A stretch of 45,687 nucleotides of DNA from Flavobacteriales bacterium (GTDB lineage: Bacteria; Bacteroidota; Bacteroidia; Flavobacteriales_F; PHOS-HE28), in the NCBI GenBank assembly GCA_016713865.1, contig JADJOG010000026.1:1-45687 (forward strand), read 5' to 3'. Shown here one piece after another: positions 29,306 to 37,946 of this stretch (its first letter is position 1; each line of letters starts with the position of its first letter). The notes below the pieces were generated by a model. The model did not search any database. It saw nothing but the letters and a program-made list of their open reading frames with translations, and was not told the origin of the DNA. The position numbers and the translations under genes are program-made.

Positions 29306-29448
29306 GGCGCGCAATTCACATTGGGCTGTTAGCGCTTCGTCATGCGTTTCGCGCAACGCCGAATTCCGGCCGGGATATGTTCGCCCTCCGCCCAAGCAGG
29401 AACCGCTTACCACGACTGCACAGGCGCCCACTTAATACCGGACTTGCC

Positions 29449-29961
29449 ATGCGAACGCTAGGATTTCTCGCGCTCTGCCTTGTCGCCGCCCAAGCCATGG
29501 GGGCTCAGCTCCGTGTTAAAGGCATTGTTACCGATGCGGGTACCCGCCAACCGCTCGAAGGGGCTCTGGTGCGCGTGTACAAGAATGGTGTGAAGCAAGC
29601 TGCCATCGACGTGGGGGCCAGTGGCCGGTACCATGTTGACCTGGAGAACGGAGCCCAATATGTGATCCGCTTCTCATTGCCGGGGCGAATCACCAAGTGC
29701 TTCGCCATTGATACGCACGGCCCTTCATGGGAGGATGACCGCAGCGTGAAAGAGGTGGAGGTGGAAATGACCCTTTTCGAGAAGGTTGATGGTCTTGACC
29801 TCTCGTTCTTCGACATGCCCATGGGCCTCGCGCGCTTCACGCCCATGACCGGCTTCCTCAGCTGGAATAAGGAATACGAAGAGCGGGTGCAGCCCGAGGC
29901 GGCGCGCCTTTTTGCCGAGGTTATGCTGCGCAGGGATCAATCGCTGGCGAAGCACCCGTAG
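29449..29961 (+). CDS. Secreted protein with carboxypeptidase-regulatory-like domain (paralogue)
   Basis: 170 residues, signal peptide MRTLGFLALCLVAAQAMGAQ. A CRD-like domain follows (LRVKGIVTDAGTRQPLEGAL ... SGRYHVDLENGAQYVIRF), then a tail with DGLDLSFFDMPMGLARFTP and GFLSWNKEYEERVQPEAA. The tail mirrors GFDFSVFDEPVALASY and LSWDIDWTEARQ of the protein at 26825, indicating a common ancestor. Function is unknown. The start is the first ATG giving a signal peptide; the upstream in-frame extension overlaps the divergent NTF2-like gene. Confidence 0.65.
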   Translation: MRTLGFLALCLVAAQAMGAQLRVKGIVTDAGTRQPLEGALVRVYKNGVKQAAIDVGASGRYHVDLENGAQYVIRFSLPGRITKCFAIDTHGPSWEDDRSVKEVEVEMTLFEKVDGLDLSFFDMPMGLARFTPMTGFLSWNKEYEERVQPEAARLFAEVMLRRDQSLAKHP

Positions 29962-30098
29962 TTCAGCGGATAATCAGGCACGGCTGTGGGCAATGCAGGT
30001 TTAAGGCGCATGGTCAGCCATGCTCACCCCTAGTCATTCGTGATGCTCGTGCTCTTCCTATTGAGCGGTAATGGAATCGAAGGTCCCAATTCACGCTA

Positions 30099-30776
30099 TC
30101 AATCATACTGCCTCAGTATCCCGCCATCCAAGGCTGTCCACAAGCAAGCCTTCTGACCTGAGGTTTTCAGCGCATTGTTCGCCCAGGTGTTGCAGGTCTG
30201 GAAGAGATGATAGCTGCCCGTGCCCTCGTAGAAAGCATCGTTCGAGCCGTAATTGGCGCGGGTCACGATCACTTGGTTGCGCCCTTGTGCATCCTTGGCG
30301 AAGCTCTTATCGAGGTACGCGAGCAAGCGCTGGTATTGGCGCTCGCTCATGCCGATGCGCTTGCAGAGCGGGCCTTCTCGCAAACCATGGTGATAGGTGA
30401 CGTGCATGGCCGAGGTGCCCAGCGCGAACATCGCCTTGAAGGCCACGCTGGCCGTGAGGTCGCCCCAGGTGGGCGTTTCCAGGTAGAAGCCCTTATCGCC
30501 CCATCCGAAGGCCACCCATGCGGCGGTGCTGTCGCGGCTAGTGGTGTTGGCGAAGGGCAGATGCGCGGACCAATCCCGCTGCGCCGACCGCACGGGCACC
30601 ACGATGTCGGTATGCACGCCGTTGCTGAGGATGTACGCGGTTACCTCGCTGCCTTCATCGGCCTCGGCAGGAACGGGGATGCACGAGAGCACCAGCGCGA
30701 GCAGGACGTAGAGAACGATGGCTGCGACCAAGGCGGCCAGTGCGCGCAGCACGTGCTTGAGGAACTTGCGGAGCAT
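30099..30776 (-). CDS. DUF2459 (TIGR02117-like) membrane-anchored protein
   Basis: 225 residues. One N-terminal transmembrane helix (about 8-32: VLRALAALVAAIVLYVLLAL), then conserved blocks of the DUF2459 family: YILSNGVHTDIVVPV, AFGWGDKGFYLETPTW, HVTYHHGLREG and TCNTWANNALKTSG. The conserved His, Asp and Cys/Asn/Trp residues suggest an uncharacterised enzyme or binding domain facing the periplasm. The family is widespread in proteobacteria and Bacteroidota with no proven role. The start follows a TAATTTCC element by four bases, suggesting a leaderless mRNA. Confidence 0.85.
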   Translation of the reverse strand: MLRKFLKHVLRALAALVAAIVLYVLLALVLSCIPVPAEADEGSEVTAYILSNGVHTDIVVPVRSAQRDWSAHLPFANTTSRDSTAAWVAFGWGDKGFYLETPTWGDLTASVAFKAMFALGTSAMHVTYHHGLREGPLCKRIGMSERQYQRLLAYLDKSFAKDAQGRNQVIVTRANYGSNDAFYEGTGSYHLFQTCNTWANNALKTSGQKACLWTALDGGILRQYD

Positions 30777-30780
30777 GCGG

Positions 30781-30788
30781 GGAAATTA
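30781..30788 (-). promoter_or_regulatory. -7-like promoter element for the DUF2459 gene
   Basis: TAATTTCC followed by CCGC and the ATG on the minus strand. Confidence 0.35.
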
Positions 30789-30810
30789 TCGGACAGGGCG
30801 ATTGCCCGCC

Positions 30811-31584
30811 TCAAGTGCCCCGCCCATCCAGCCATTCCTTGAAGGCCCGGGCCTTCTCGCGGCTCACCATCACCTCTTCCGGCGCGGCGGGCTTCAGCTC
30901 AACCTTCAGCTTGACGATGAAGTGCTGATGCACCACATTGATGCACTCGATGCACGCGATGCATTGCCGGTTGAGGCGGAAGAAGCGCGTGGGGTCGAGC
31001 TGCGTTTCAATCTCGTCGAGCGGCAGGTCGAGCAGGTGGCGCTTGCCATCCCTTGTGAGCAGTTCGGTGGCGCCATCGCGGCTGAAGAACCAGGCGATGT
31101 CGCGCGTGGCGATGGGCAGCAGCTTCTGGCCCAGCTTGATCAAGAACCGGTCGCCGTGGCGCGGCGCGCGCGAATCGATCGCAGCCAGCAAGCGCTCGAT
31201 GTCCGGCGCTTGTGGAGCGGCCTTCACCAGTGCATGGTACTTCAAGAGGCTGCGCGACAGCTCCTCCTCCTCAATCGGCTTCAGCAGGTAATCGATGCCG
31301 TTGGTGCGGAAGGCCTCGAGCATGTACGCATCGTAGGCGGTGGTGAATATTATGGGGCACGGCGGCGGCGACTGCCGGTAGATCTCGAAGCTCAGTCCAT
31401 CGCTCAGCTGGATGTCGGAGAAGATGAGGTCGGGCGCCTTGTTCTCCGCGAACCAAGGCAAAGCTCCTTCGATGCTGTCGAGCACATCAATCACCTCGAT
31501 GGCGGGCTGCTGCTTCTCCAGCAAGCTGCTGAGCCGCCGGTAAGCCGGTGCCTCGTCCTCGATGATGAGCGCGCGGACGGTCAT
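30811..31584 (-). CDS. LytTR-family response regulator
   Basis: 257 residues, intact. The receiver domain (residues 1-about 120) has the acidic pair in IIEDEAPAY, the phosphoacceptor Asp in IFSDIQLSDG, Thr in IFTTAYDAY and Lys in YLLKPI. A linker leads to a LytTR DNA-binding domain (about 150-257: FLIKLGQKLLPIATRDIAWF ... FFRLNRQCIACIECINVV ... EVMVSREKARAFKEWL). Its ATG overlaps the kinase stop as ATGA, so the two are translated as a coupled pair. It probably controls nearby genes; the divergent TonB-dependent receptor is a plausible target but no LytTR site was identified. Confidence 0.93.
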   Translation of the reverse strand: MTVRALIIEDEAPAYRRLSSLLEKQQPAIEVIDVLDSIEGALPWFAENKAPDLIFSDIQLSDGLSFEIYRQSPPPCPIIFTTAYDAYMLEAFRTNGIDYLLKPIEEEELSRSLLKYHALVKAAPQAPDIERLLAAIDSRAPRHGDRFLIKLGQKLLPIATRDIAWFFSRDGATELLTRDGKRHLLDLPLDEIETQLDPTRFFRLNRQCIACIECINVVHQHFIVKLKVELKPAAPEEVMVSREKARAFKEWLDGRGT

Positions 31585-32617
31585 GTCGTGATCGGTTCGT
31601 GATCGCCCAGTTGCAGCAGCGGCAGCGCCACGAGGAAATGCTCGCGCGTCTCGATCACGTCAACGGGCCGGTCGCTGAGGATGGCGTAGCGCTGCTTCAC
31701 GTTGCTGAGGCCGGTACCGGTGCCCTCCACCCCGCCCTGTTTGCGACGCAGGTTGTTGCGGATCACCAGGTTGCGGCCATGCTCAACGGCGTCTCGACAT
31801 GCAGCGGATGCGCGGTGCTGGCCACGTTGTGCTTGAGGGCGTTCTCCAGGAGCAACTGCAAGGTGAGCGGCGCCACGAGCAATGATCGATGCTCCGGCTG
31901 CACTGCGATGCTGATCTGCAAGGCCTCCTCGAAGCGCACCTTCATCAGGTTGATGTACGCGGCGGTGAAATCCAGCTCGGTGCCCAGATCAACCACCTCC
32001 TTGTCCTTGTGCTGAAGGATGTAGCGGTACACCGCACTCAGGTCCTTGGTGAAACGCATGGCGAGCTGCGGGTCATCGGGGATCAGTGCCACGAGGGTGT
32101 TCAAGCTGTTGAAGAGGAAGTGCGGCGATACCTGATTGCGCAGGATGTCGAGCTCGGCGCGCAGTTGGCGGCTCTTGAGCGCTTCGGCCTCGATCGCCTG
32201 GCGCTTCCACATGGCGAAGAAGTAACCCGCCTCGTAGAGCGTGGCGATCATGGCTGTTGTTCCGAAGCACTTGATCAGATTGAGCTTCCATTGGCCATTG
32301 GCATAGGCGTTCGCTTGAATGCCTGCCGCATCGAGCGCGAAGCATGTGAGGTAGTCGATGAGCACGATGTAAGCGCTCATGGTGAAAATGGTGAGCGCGA
32401 TGCGGCGCGGCGTGCGCTCGAAGCCCGGTAAGCGCTTCCGGAAGTAGGTGATGATGGCGTAGCAGCCCTGCCAGATGATGCCCGTGATCAATACCGTGAT
32501 CAGGTAATCCCGGATGGTCCAAGCCTGATCATGGAAGAGCAGGCTCAAGGCCAGCGCGACCAAGGGAATGCCCACGATGCGCGGCCAAGGCTCCTTCAGC
32601 AGGTTGATGCGTGGCAT
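31581..32617 (-). CDS. LytS/YehU-type sensor histidine kinase
   Basis: About 345 residues with one frame break near 31795. The start MPRINLLKEPWPRIVGIP places four predicted transmembrane helices in the first about 140 residues (IPLVALALSLLFH, YLITVLITGIIWQGCYAII, IALTIFTMSAYIVLIDYL, CFGTTAMIATLYEAGYFFAM). Then comes the His_kinase domain with H-box NQVSPHFLFNSLNTL, N-box LLLENALKHN and, after the break, the G-box GTGTGLSNVKQRY. It phosphorylates the LytTR regulator encoded immediately downstream. There is no large periplasmic domain, so it probably senses membrane or intramembrane signals. Confidence 0.9.
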
Positions 32618-32667
32618 GTGGGGCGAACAAGCGCTGCTCCTGATAACGCGGACTGCGGCGCCGGGCC

Positions 32668-32675
32668 CGAAAATA
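32668..32675 (-). promoter_or_regulatory. -7-like promoter element for the kinase/regulator operon
   Basis: TATTTTCG on the minus strand, about 50 bases before the kinase ATG. Confidence 0.35.
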
Positions 32676-32872
32676 CCGCGTCGGCCTTGTGCACACTTGT
32701 ATTCCGAGGAATGAAGCGTGCTGTTGCAGCCATGAGGCGTCACAATGGTCGGTTGAAGCGATTCGGGCCAATACCGGAGAGGGACACTCACTTCAAGCTG
32801 CTCAACCTGCGCCTCAACAAGCTGCCCTTGCGGGTGGTCGCGAAACACGCTTCGCTCGGTGATGTGCGCGTC

Positions 32873-32880
32873 CAGTTTCG
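32873..32880 (+). promoter_or_regulatory. -7-like promoter element for the TonB-dependent receptor
   Basis: CAGTTTCG followed by CCGCCG, 20 bases before the ATG at 32901. The 283-base divergent gap shared with the kinase operon holds no other recognisable element. Confidence 0.35.
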
Positions 32881-32900
32881 CCGCCGAAACCAACACCGCC

Positions 32901-35302
32901 ATGCGCCAACTCATCAACCTGCTGATCGCTGCCGCTCTAGCTCCGGCCAGCGCCATCGCCCAGACCCAAGTGGTGAAGGGCACCATCAAGGATGCCGACA
33001 CGCAAATGACCCTGCCCGGCGCCACCGTGCTGCTCGTGGGCAGCGATCCCGTGATCGGCGCCACCACCGACATGGATGGCCGCTTCCGGTTGGAGTCCGT
33101 GCCGTTCGGCAGGCAAGCCTTGCTAGTGAGCTACATCGGCTACAAGCCCGCCACCATCCCCAACGTGCTCGTTACCGCCGGCAAGGAAGTGGTGGTGGAC
33201 ATCGCACTGGTGGCCTCGGTGGAATCGCTGAAGGAAGTGGAGGTCACGGCGGAGCGCAGCAAGGATCGGCCCGCCAACGAACTGGCCAAAGTGAGCGCGC
33301 GCACCTTCAGCCTGGAAGAAGTGACACGCTACAGCGGCGGCCGCAACGATGTGGCGCGCTTAGCGACCAACTTCGCGGGTGTGAGCGCCGCCAACGATGC
33401 GCGCAACGACATTGTGGTGCGCGGCAACTCGCCCACGGGCCTGCTCTGGCGCATCGAAGGCCTGCCCATCGGCACCACCAACCACTTCGGCACGCTGGGC
33501 ACCACAGGCGGCCCGGTGAGCGCGCTCAACACCAACCTGCTGCGCACGAGCGATTTCCTCAGCGGCGCCTTCCCTGCGGAATACGGCAATGCCAACGCGG
33601 CCGTGTTCGATGTGAAGTTCCGCAACGGCAACACGGACAAGCACGAATTCACCGCACAGATGTCGGCCTTCAGCGGTGCGGAGCTCGTGGCCGAAGGGCC
33701 GATCAGCCGCAAGAACCAATCGAGCTACCTGGTGAGCTACCGCTACGGCATTGCTGCTGTGGCTGCCACGGGCACCAGCGCGATCCCCTACTTCCAGGAC
33801 CTCGGATTCAAGGTCACCAGCGGCAAGACCAAGCTCGGTCGCTTCGAGCTCTTCGGCATGGGCGGTCGCAGCAAGATCGATTTCATCGGGCGGAACTCGA
33901 CAGCACAGACCTCTTCGCCGACCCACCGTCGATTCCTACTTCCGGGCCGACGTGGCGCTGCTCGGGCTCTCGCACTTCCTGCAGCTCGACGAGAAGAGCT
34001 TCTTGAAGACCACCATCGGCACCACGTGGCTGGGCACGCGCTTCGACCAGGACAACATCATCGCCGGCGGCAGCGATCAACCTGCGCGCAAATACCGCAG
34101 CACCGAAGCCGTGGACCAGGAGCAGCGCTACACCGCGAGCATGCAGTACAACCGCAAATTCACGCCCCGCTTCAGTTTGCGAGCTGGCGTCGTGAACGAG
34201 GTGTACGACCTCAACAGCATCCTCGACGATCGCGACCGCCGCGCAGGCATACCCGACAGCAATGGTGATAGCATACCCGACTACTTCGTGCGCTACCGCG
34301 AGATCACCGGCACGCTTAACCTCCTTCAGGCCTATGCGCAGGGCGAATACAAGTTCACCGATGAGCTCAGCTTCACCCTGGGCGCGCACAGCCAGTTCCT
34401 CGACCTGAACAACGATGCCATGGTGGGTCCGCGCGCGGCTCTGGCGTGGCAGTTCCGTCGCAACCAGCGCCTCTCCATCGCATACGGCCTGCATGGACAA
34501 ATGGTACCGCTGCCCGTTCTCTTCTTCCAGCGGGCCGATAGCAACGGCGTGATCGATCGGCCGCAACCGCGAGCTGCCCTTCCAGAAGGCGCATCACTTC
34601 GTGCTGGCTTACGACCGGCGCTTCGGAGGCGACTGGCGCGTGAAGGCCGAAGGTTACTACCAATCGCTCTTCGACATCGGCATCGAGCGCGCGCCGAGCA
34701 GCTATTCACTGGTGAACGAAGGCGCCGACTTCATCTTCAGCGAGCGCAGCGGGCTTGTGGGCGAAGGCACGGCCTACAACTATGGCATCGAACTCACGAT
34801 CGAGAAGTTCCTGAGCAAGGGCTACTACGCGCTCGTGACCACCTCGCTCTACGATTCGCGCTACAAAGGCAGCGATGGCGTGGAGCGCAACACGGGCTTC
34901 GCGGGCAACTATGTGTTCAACACCCTGCTTGGCAAGGAATGGGGCATCGGTAAGGACAAGCGCAACGCCATCACCTTCGATACCAAGTTCACTACCAGCG
35001 GCGGCAGGCCCTTCAGCCCCATCGACCTCGATGCCACGCGCGCCAACCTGGGACGCGAGGTGTATGTGGATGAGCAAGCCTACAGCAAACGCTACTCCGC
35101 CTACATGCGCATGGATGTGAAGATGGGCGTGCGCATCAACGGCAAGGGCGGCAAGGTGAGCCACCAGTTCTTCGTTGACCTCCAGAACGTCACCAACCGC
35201 GAGAACATCTTCGTGGAGCGCTACAACCGCGTCACCGACCGCATCAATCCGGTGTATCAGAACGGCTTCTTCCCGGATTTCATGTACAGGGTGCAGTTCT
35301 AG
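32901..35302 (+). CDS. TonB-dependent receptor with N-terminal carboxypeptidase-regulatory-like domain (frameshifted)
   Basis: About 800 residues. Signal peptide MRQLINLLIAAALAPASAIAQ; a CRD-like domain (VVKGTIKDADTQMTLPGATV ... DGRFRLESVPFG ... SYIGYKP); the plug domain (NDIVVRGNSPTGLLWRIEGL, TSDFLSGAFPAEYGNANAAV); then a long outer-membrane beta-barrel ending in an aromatic residue (FMYRVQF), as barrel proteins do. Frame breaks near 33893, 33930 and 34563 each fit loss of one base in a short run. It imports an unknown large ligand across the outer membrane with TonB energy. No SusD partner is nearby, so polysaccharide uptake is less likely than a metal chelate or peptide. It is divergent from the LytTR system. 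Confidence 0.9.
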
Positions 35303-35307
35303 ATCAG

Positions 35308-35359
35308 GTTGGCAGTAGGCAGTTGCTGCGGATCTAATTGCCTACCGCCCACTGCCAAC
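35308..35359. repeat. TAGGCAG intergenic inverted repeat, copy 1
   Basis: GTTGGCAGTAGGCAGTT is followed after a short loop by its imperfect complement ending ACTGCCAAC, starting six bases beyond the TonB-receptor stop. It can form a hairpin in RNA; a second copy occurs at 40871. Confidence 0.65.
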
Positions 35360-35405
35360 TGCTCACTTCTCAAAGTCAAGGCAACATCGAAACAACACAC
35401 CGAAG

Positions 35406-36212
35406 ATGAACCAAGTTATCCTCTAACTGGCGCTTCCAGCGGCATGGGCAAGGCCTTCGCGCTGAAGCTGATCGAAGCCGGCCACATCGTGTACGGCGCT
35501 GCCCGTCGCACGGACCTGATGAAGGACATCGTGCAGGCCGGAGGGAGATCCATCGCGCTCGATATCACCCGCGACGATTCCATCGCTGAATCCGTTGAAC
35601 GCGTGATCGGTGAGCAGGGCCGCATCGATGTGCTCATCAACAACGCGGGCTATGGCATCTACGGCTCGGTGGAAGAGACACCGATCGAAGAAGCGCGCAG
35701 GCAGTTCGAGGTGAACCTCTTCGGCCTAGGGCGCATCACGCAACTGGTGATCCCGCACATGCGCAAGCAGCAAGGGCCGCATCATCAACATCAGCAGCAT
35801 GGGCGGCAAGATGTACCTGCCCTTGGGCGCTTGGTACCACGCCAGCAAGCACGCGCTCGAAGGCTGGAGCGATTGCCTGCGCCTCGACCTCAAAGAGCAC
35901 GGCATCGATGTGGTGATCATCGAGCCCGGCGTGATCAGGACCGAATTCGAGGTGGTGATGCTGGCGCCCATGATCGCACGCAGCGGCAGCGGTCCGTACG
36001 GTGCGCTCACGCGGCAGGTGGCCAAGGGCACGGAGAAGAATTACCGCAAGGGCTCATCGCCGGAGGTGATCGTGAAATTGGTGCTGAAAGCCGTGCATGC
36101 GCGCAGGCCGAAGACCCGCTACGTGGGCGGCCACCTGGCCAAGCCTGTGATAGCCTTGCGCACATGGGGCGGCGATAGGCTCTTCGATTGGGGCATCATG
36201 CGCGCAGCATGA
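35406..36212 (+). CDS. SDR-family oxidoreductase
   Basis: About 269 residues with two frame breaks (near 35425, a missing base in CTCATAACTGG; and near 35778). The corrected start reads MNQVIL then TGASSGMGKAFAL, the NAD(P)-binding glycine motif. Other classical SDR elements: LDITRDD (strand-end Asp), NNAGYGIYG, catalytic Ser in INISSMGG and YHASK with Tyr and Lys, then PGVIRTEF. It is probably an NADP(H)-dependent ketone/alcohol oxidoreductase. The small gene 12 bases downstream is likely in the same operon. Substrate unknown. Confidence 0.88.
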
Positions 36213-36224
36213 ATCCATACGGCT

Positions 36225-36575
36225 ATGAGCACTCTTCCCGCCACCTTCCATCTCTCCATCACCGGCCTGCGCGTGAAACCGGGGCTCTTCAATCAGTTGC
36301 GCTTAGGCTGGCATGCGGTGCGCTCGTTCAATCAGGCGCGGCGTGCTCCTGGTGCATTGCACGTTGAAGCCAAGCGCATCAAGGGCGTGCACCACACGGT
36401 AACAGCCTGGCGCGACCGCGAGAGCATGCTTGCTTTAGTGCGCAGCGGCACGCATCTTCAAGCCATGAAGGTCTTCCACCGCATCGCCACGGGTGCCACC
36501 TTCAGCATGCCCGCAGAGCGCGTACCTGACTGGGTTGAAGTGCATGCGATCTGGAAGGAGCGTGCGGTTGCCTAA
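36225..36575 (+). CDS. Small dimeric alpha/beta-barrel (Dabb)-like protein
   Basis: 116 residues, intact. The pattern FHLSITGLRVKPG, then KRIKGVHHTVTAWRDRESMLALVRSG-HLQAMKVF and a C-terminal strand PDWVEVHAIWKE is typical of the ferredoxin-like Dabb fold (antibiotic monooxygenase or DUF3291-type). The W-x-D/R-x2-M-x-A-F/L-x3-G-x-H motif is characteristic. It could act as a small monooxygenase or binding protein together with the adjacent SDR. The exact family is uncertain. Confidence 0.5.
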   Translation: MSTLPATFHLSITGLRVKPGLFNQLRLGWHAVRSFNQARRAPGALHVEAKRIKGVHHTVTAWRDRESMLALVRSGTHLQAMKVFHRIATGATFSMPAERVPDWVEVHAIWKERAVA

Positions 36576-36648
36576 ACGGGTGGCACTGAGAGGCGGGCCG
36601 TGGGCTGAACCTTCTATAGCAGCGTATGTTGAGTCCGTTGTCATGATG

Positions 36649-36656
36649 CAGCTTTG
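36649..36656 (+). promoter_or_regulatory. -7-like promoter element for the hydrolase lipoprotein
   Basis: CAGCTTTG, one mismatch to TAnnTTTG, 19 bases before the ATG at 36676. Confidence 0.3.
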
Positions 36657-36675
36657 AGGCATCCAAACAACGGCC

Positions 36676-37764
36676 ATGCGATCCATACCAAGCGCTCCTC
36701 ATCAGCCTCAGCATCATCCTCGCTTCCTGCAATGTCGCCAAGAGGCTGGAGAAGGCGGTGCCCGGAGCTTCAAGGGGCATGGATTGGTCGAGCATGCTTT
36801 CGTTGATGCGAATGGCGCACGGGTGGCATGGGCCAGTGCGTTGCTATCTAGGAATGAGAAGCCCAAGCTGCTGCTCGTGCATGGCATCACCAGCAGCCAC
36901 GCCATGTGGGGCATCAACCTGCCCACGCTCAGCCAGCATTTCGACCTGATCGTGCCAGACCTCATTGGCCATGGTCTTACCACATCCGCTTGGAGCGGCA
37001 ACAGCGTCGATGCCCAGGTTGCGCATCTGGTGGCCATCCTCGACAGCCTGAATGTGAGCGACCCTGTATTCGTGGTGGGCAACAGTTACGGCGGCGCCAT
37101 CGCGGCCAACTTCGCCGAGCAGCATCCTGACCGCGCCCGCGCTCTGGTGATATACGATGGCCCCGCGAGCGATTACACCCGCGCCATGGCCGACAGCGTA
37201 GCGCGCTCCGTGGGTGCTGCCGACATCGCCACGCTTTTCACTCCTATGAATGCCGATGAGCAGCGCCGCTTGGTGAACACCGCTTTCTATTCGCCACCCA
37301 GGATCCCACGCTTCGCTCTGAAGCAGATGCACCGGAAGCTCACCGCGCAACGGGCCAAGCACCTCGCTCTGCTGCAGGACCTCTTGCACCGCGAAGCCGA
37401 ATACGCCACCAAAGCCTATCGCTGGAACATGCCCGTGCATGTGATCTGGGGCGAAGGCGACCGTTTGATACCGCTGCAGGTGGGGCGAGGCATCGTGCGG
37501 CGCAATGGCTTACCCGAGGACCGGCTCATCATCATACCGAAGGCGGGGCACATCGCGAATAGCGAACAGAAAGAGGTATTCGAGGCGCACCTGCTGCGTG
37601 TGCTTAAGGATGGCCCATGCCCCGATCCGCAAGTGGCCAGTGAAGGGCCTTGCACCAAGGAGCTCAAACCCGTATGCGGGTGCGATGGGGTGACCTACCC
37701 GAACCCATGCTTGGCCTGGCGCGCGGGTGCAAGGGTCGTGTTTCGGGGCGAATGCTCGAAGTGA
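36676..37764 (+). CDS. Lipoprotein alpha/beta hydrolase with C-terminal Kazal-like domain
   Basis: About 362 residues. The mapped frame hides a lipoprotein signal: between two compensating frame breaks (near 36695 and 36770) the shifted frame reads ALLISLSIILASCNVAKRLE, with an LASC lipobox (Cys codon 36728-36730). The hydrolase has LLVHGITSSHAMWG (oxyanion), VGNSYGG (nucleophile Ser), an Asp in WGEGDRLIP and the His in IPKAGHIANSEQ. The last about 45 residues hold a Kazal-type inhibitor pattern (PCTKELKPVCGCDGVTYPNP ... GEC). A serine hydrolase with a fused Kazal module is unusual; a role in the periplasm or on the outer membrane is inferred. Confidence 0.8.
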   Translation: MRSIPSAPHQPQHHPRFLQCRQEAGEGGARSFKGHGLVEHAFVDANGARVAWASALLSRNEKPKLLLVHGITSSHAMWGINLPTLSQHFDLIVPDLIGHGLTTSAWSGNSVDAQVAHLVAILDSLNVSDPVFVVGNSYGGAIAANFAEQHPDRARALVIYDGPASDYTRAMADSVARSVGAADIATLFTPMNADEQRRLVNTAFYSPPRIPRFALKQMHRKLTAQRAKHLALLQDLLHREAEYATKAYRWNMPVHVIWGEGDRLIPLQVGRGIVRRNGLPEDRLIIIPKAGHIANSEQKEVFEAHLLRVLKDGPCPDPQVASEGPCTKELKPVCGCDGVTYPNPCLAWRAGARVVFRGECSK

Positions 37765-37935
37765 TCCTCGCCAAGAGCGTGCATTCGATGGGTGGTTCAG
37801 CCTTGGCCAGCATCGTGCTGAATGCTGAATTGCGCGGACTTGTCGGTCGAAAGGAATTTGAGCCACGATAACCTCCCTGGCTTCGGGGTATTTCTGCTGC
37901 TGACCACGATCACGATTCCGCCCTCTGTCGCGCGG

Positions 37936-37943
37936 TACTTTTG
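37936..37943 (+). promoter_or_regulatory. -7-like promoter element for the MbnP/peroxidase operon
   Basis: TACTTTTG followed by CCC and ATG; one of the best matches in the window and only three bases from the first in-frame ATG. Confidence 0.5.
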
Positions 37944-37946
37944 CCC

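Noticed and set aside
32531..34006. Plus-strand 491-residue ORF across the TonB-receptor start
   Set aside because: Arg/Gln-rich out-of-frame reading; only a few residues (ELDSTDLFADP) are genuine, bridging two frame breaks in the receptor.
37765..37935. Possible small gene between the hydrolase and the MbnP-like gene
   Set aside because: No ORF with a signal, motif or plausible start; treated as plain intergenic sequence.
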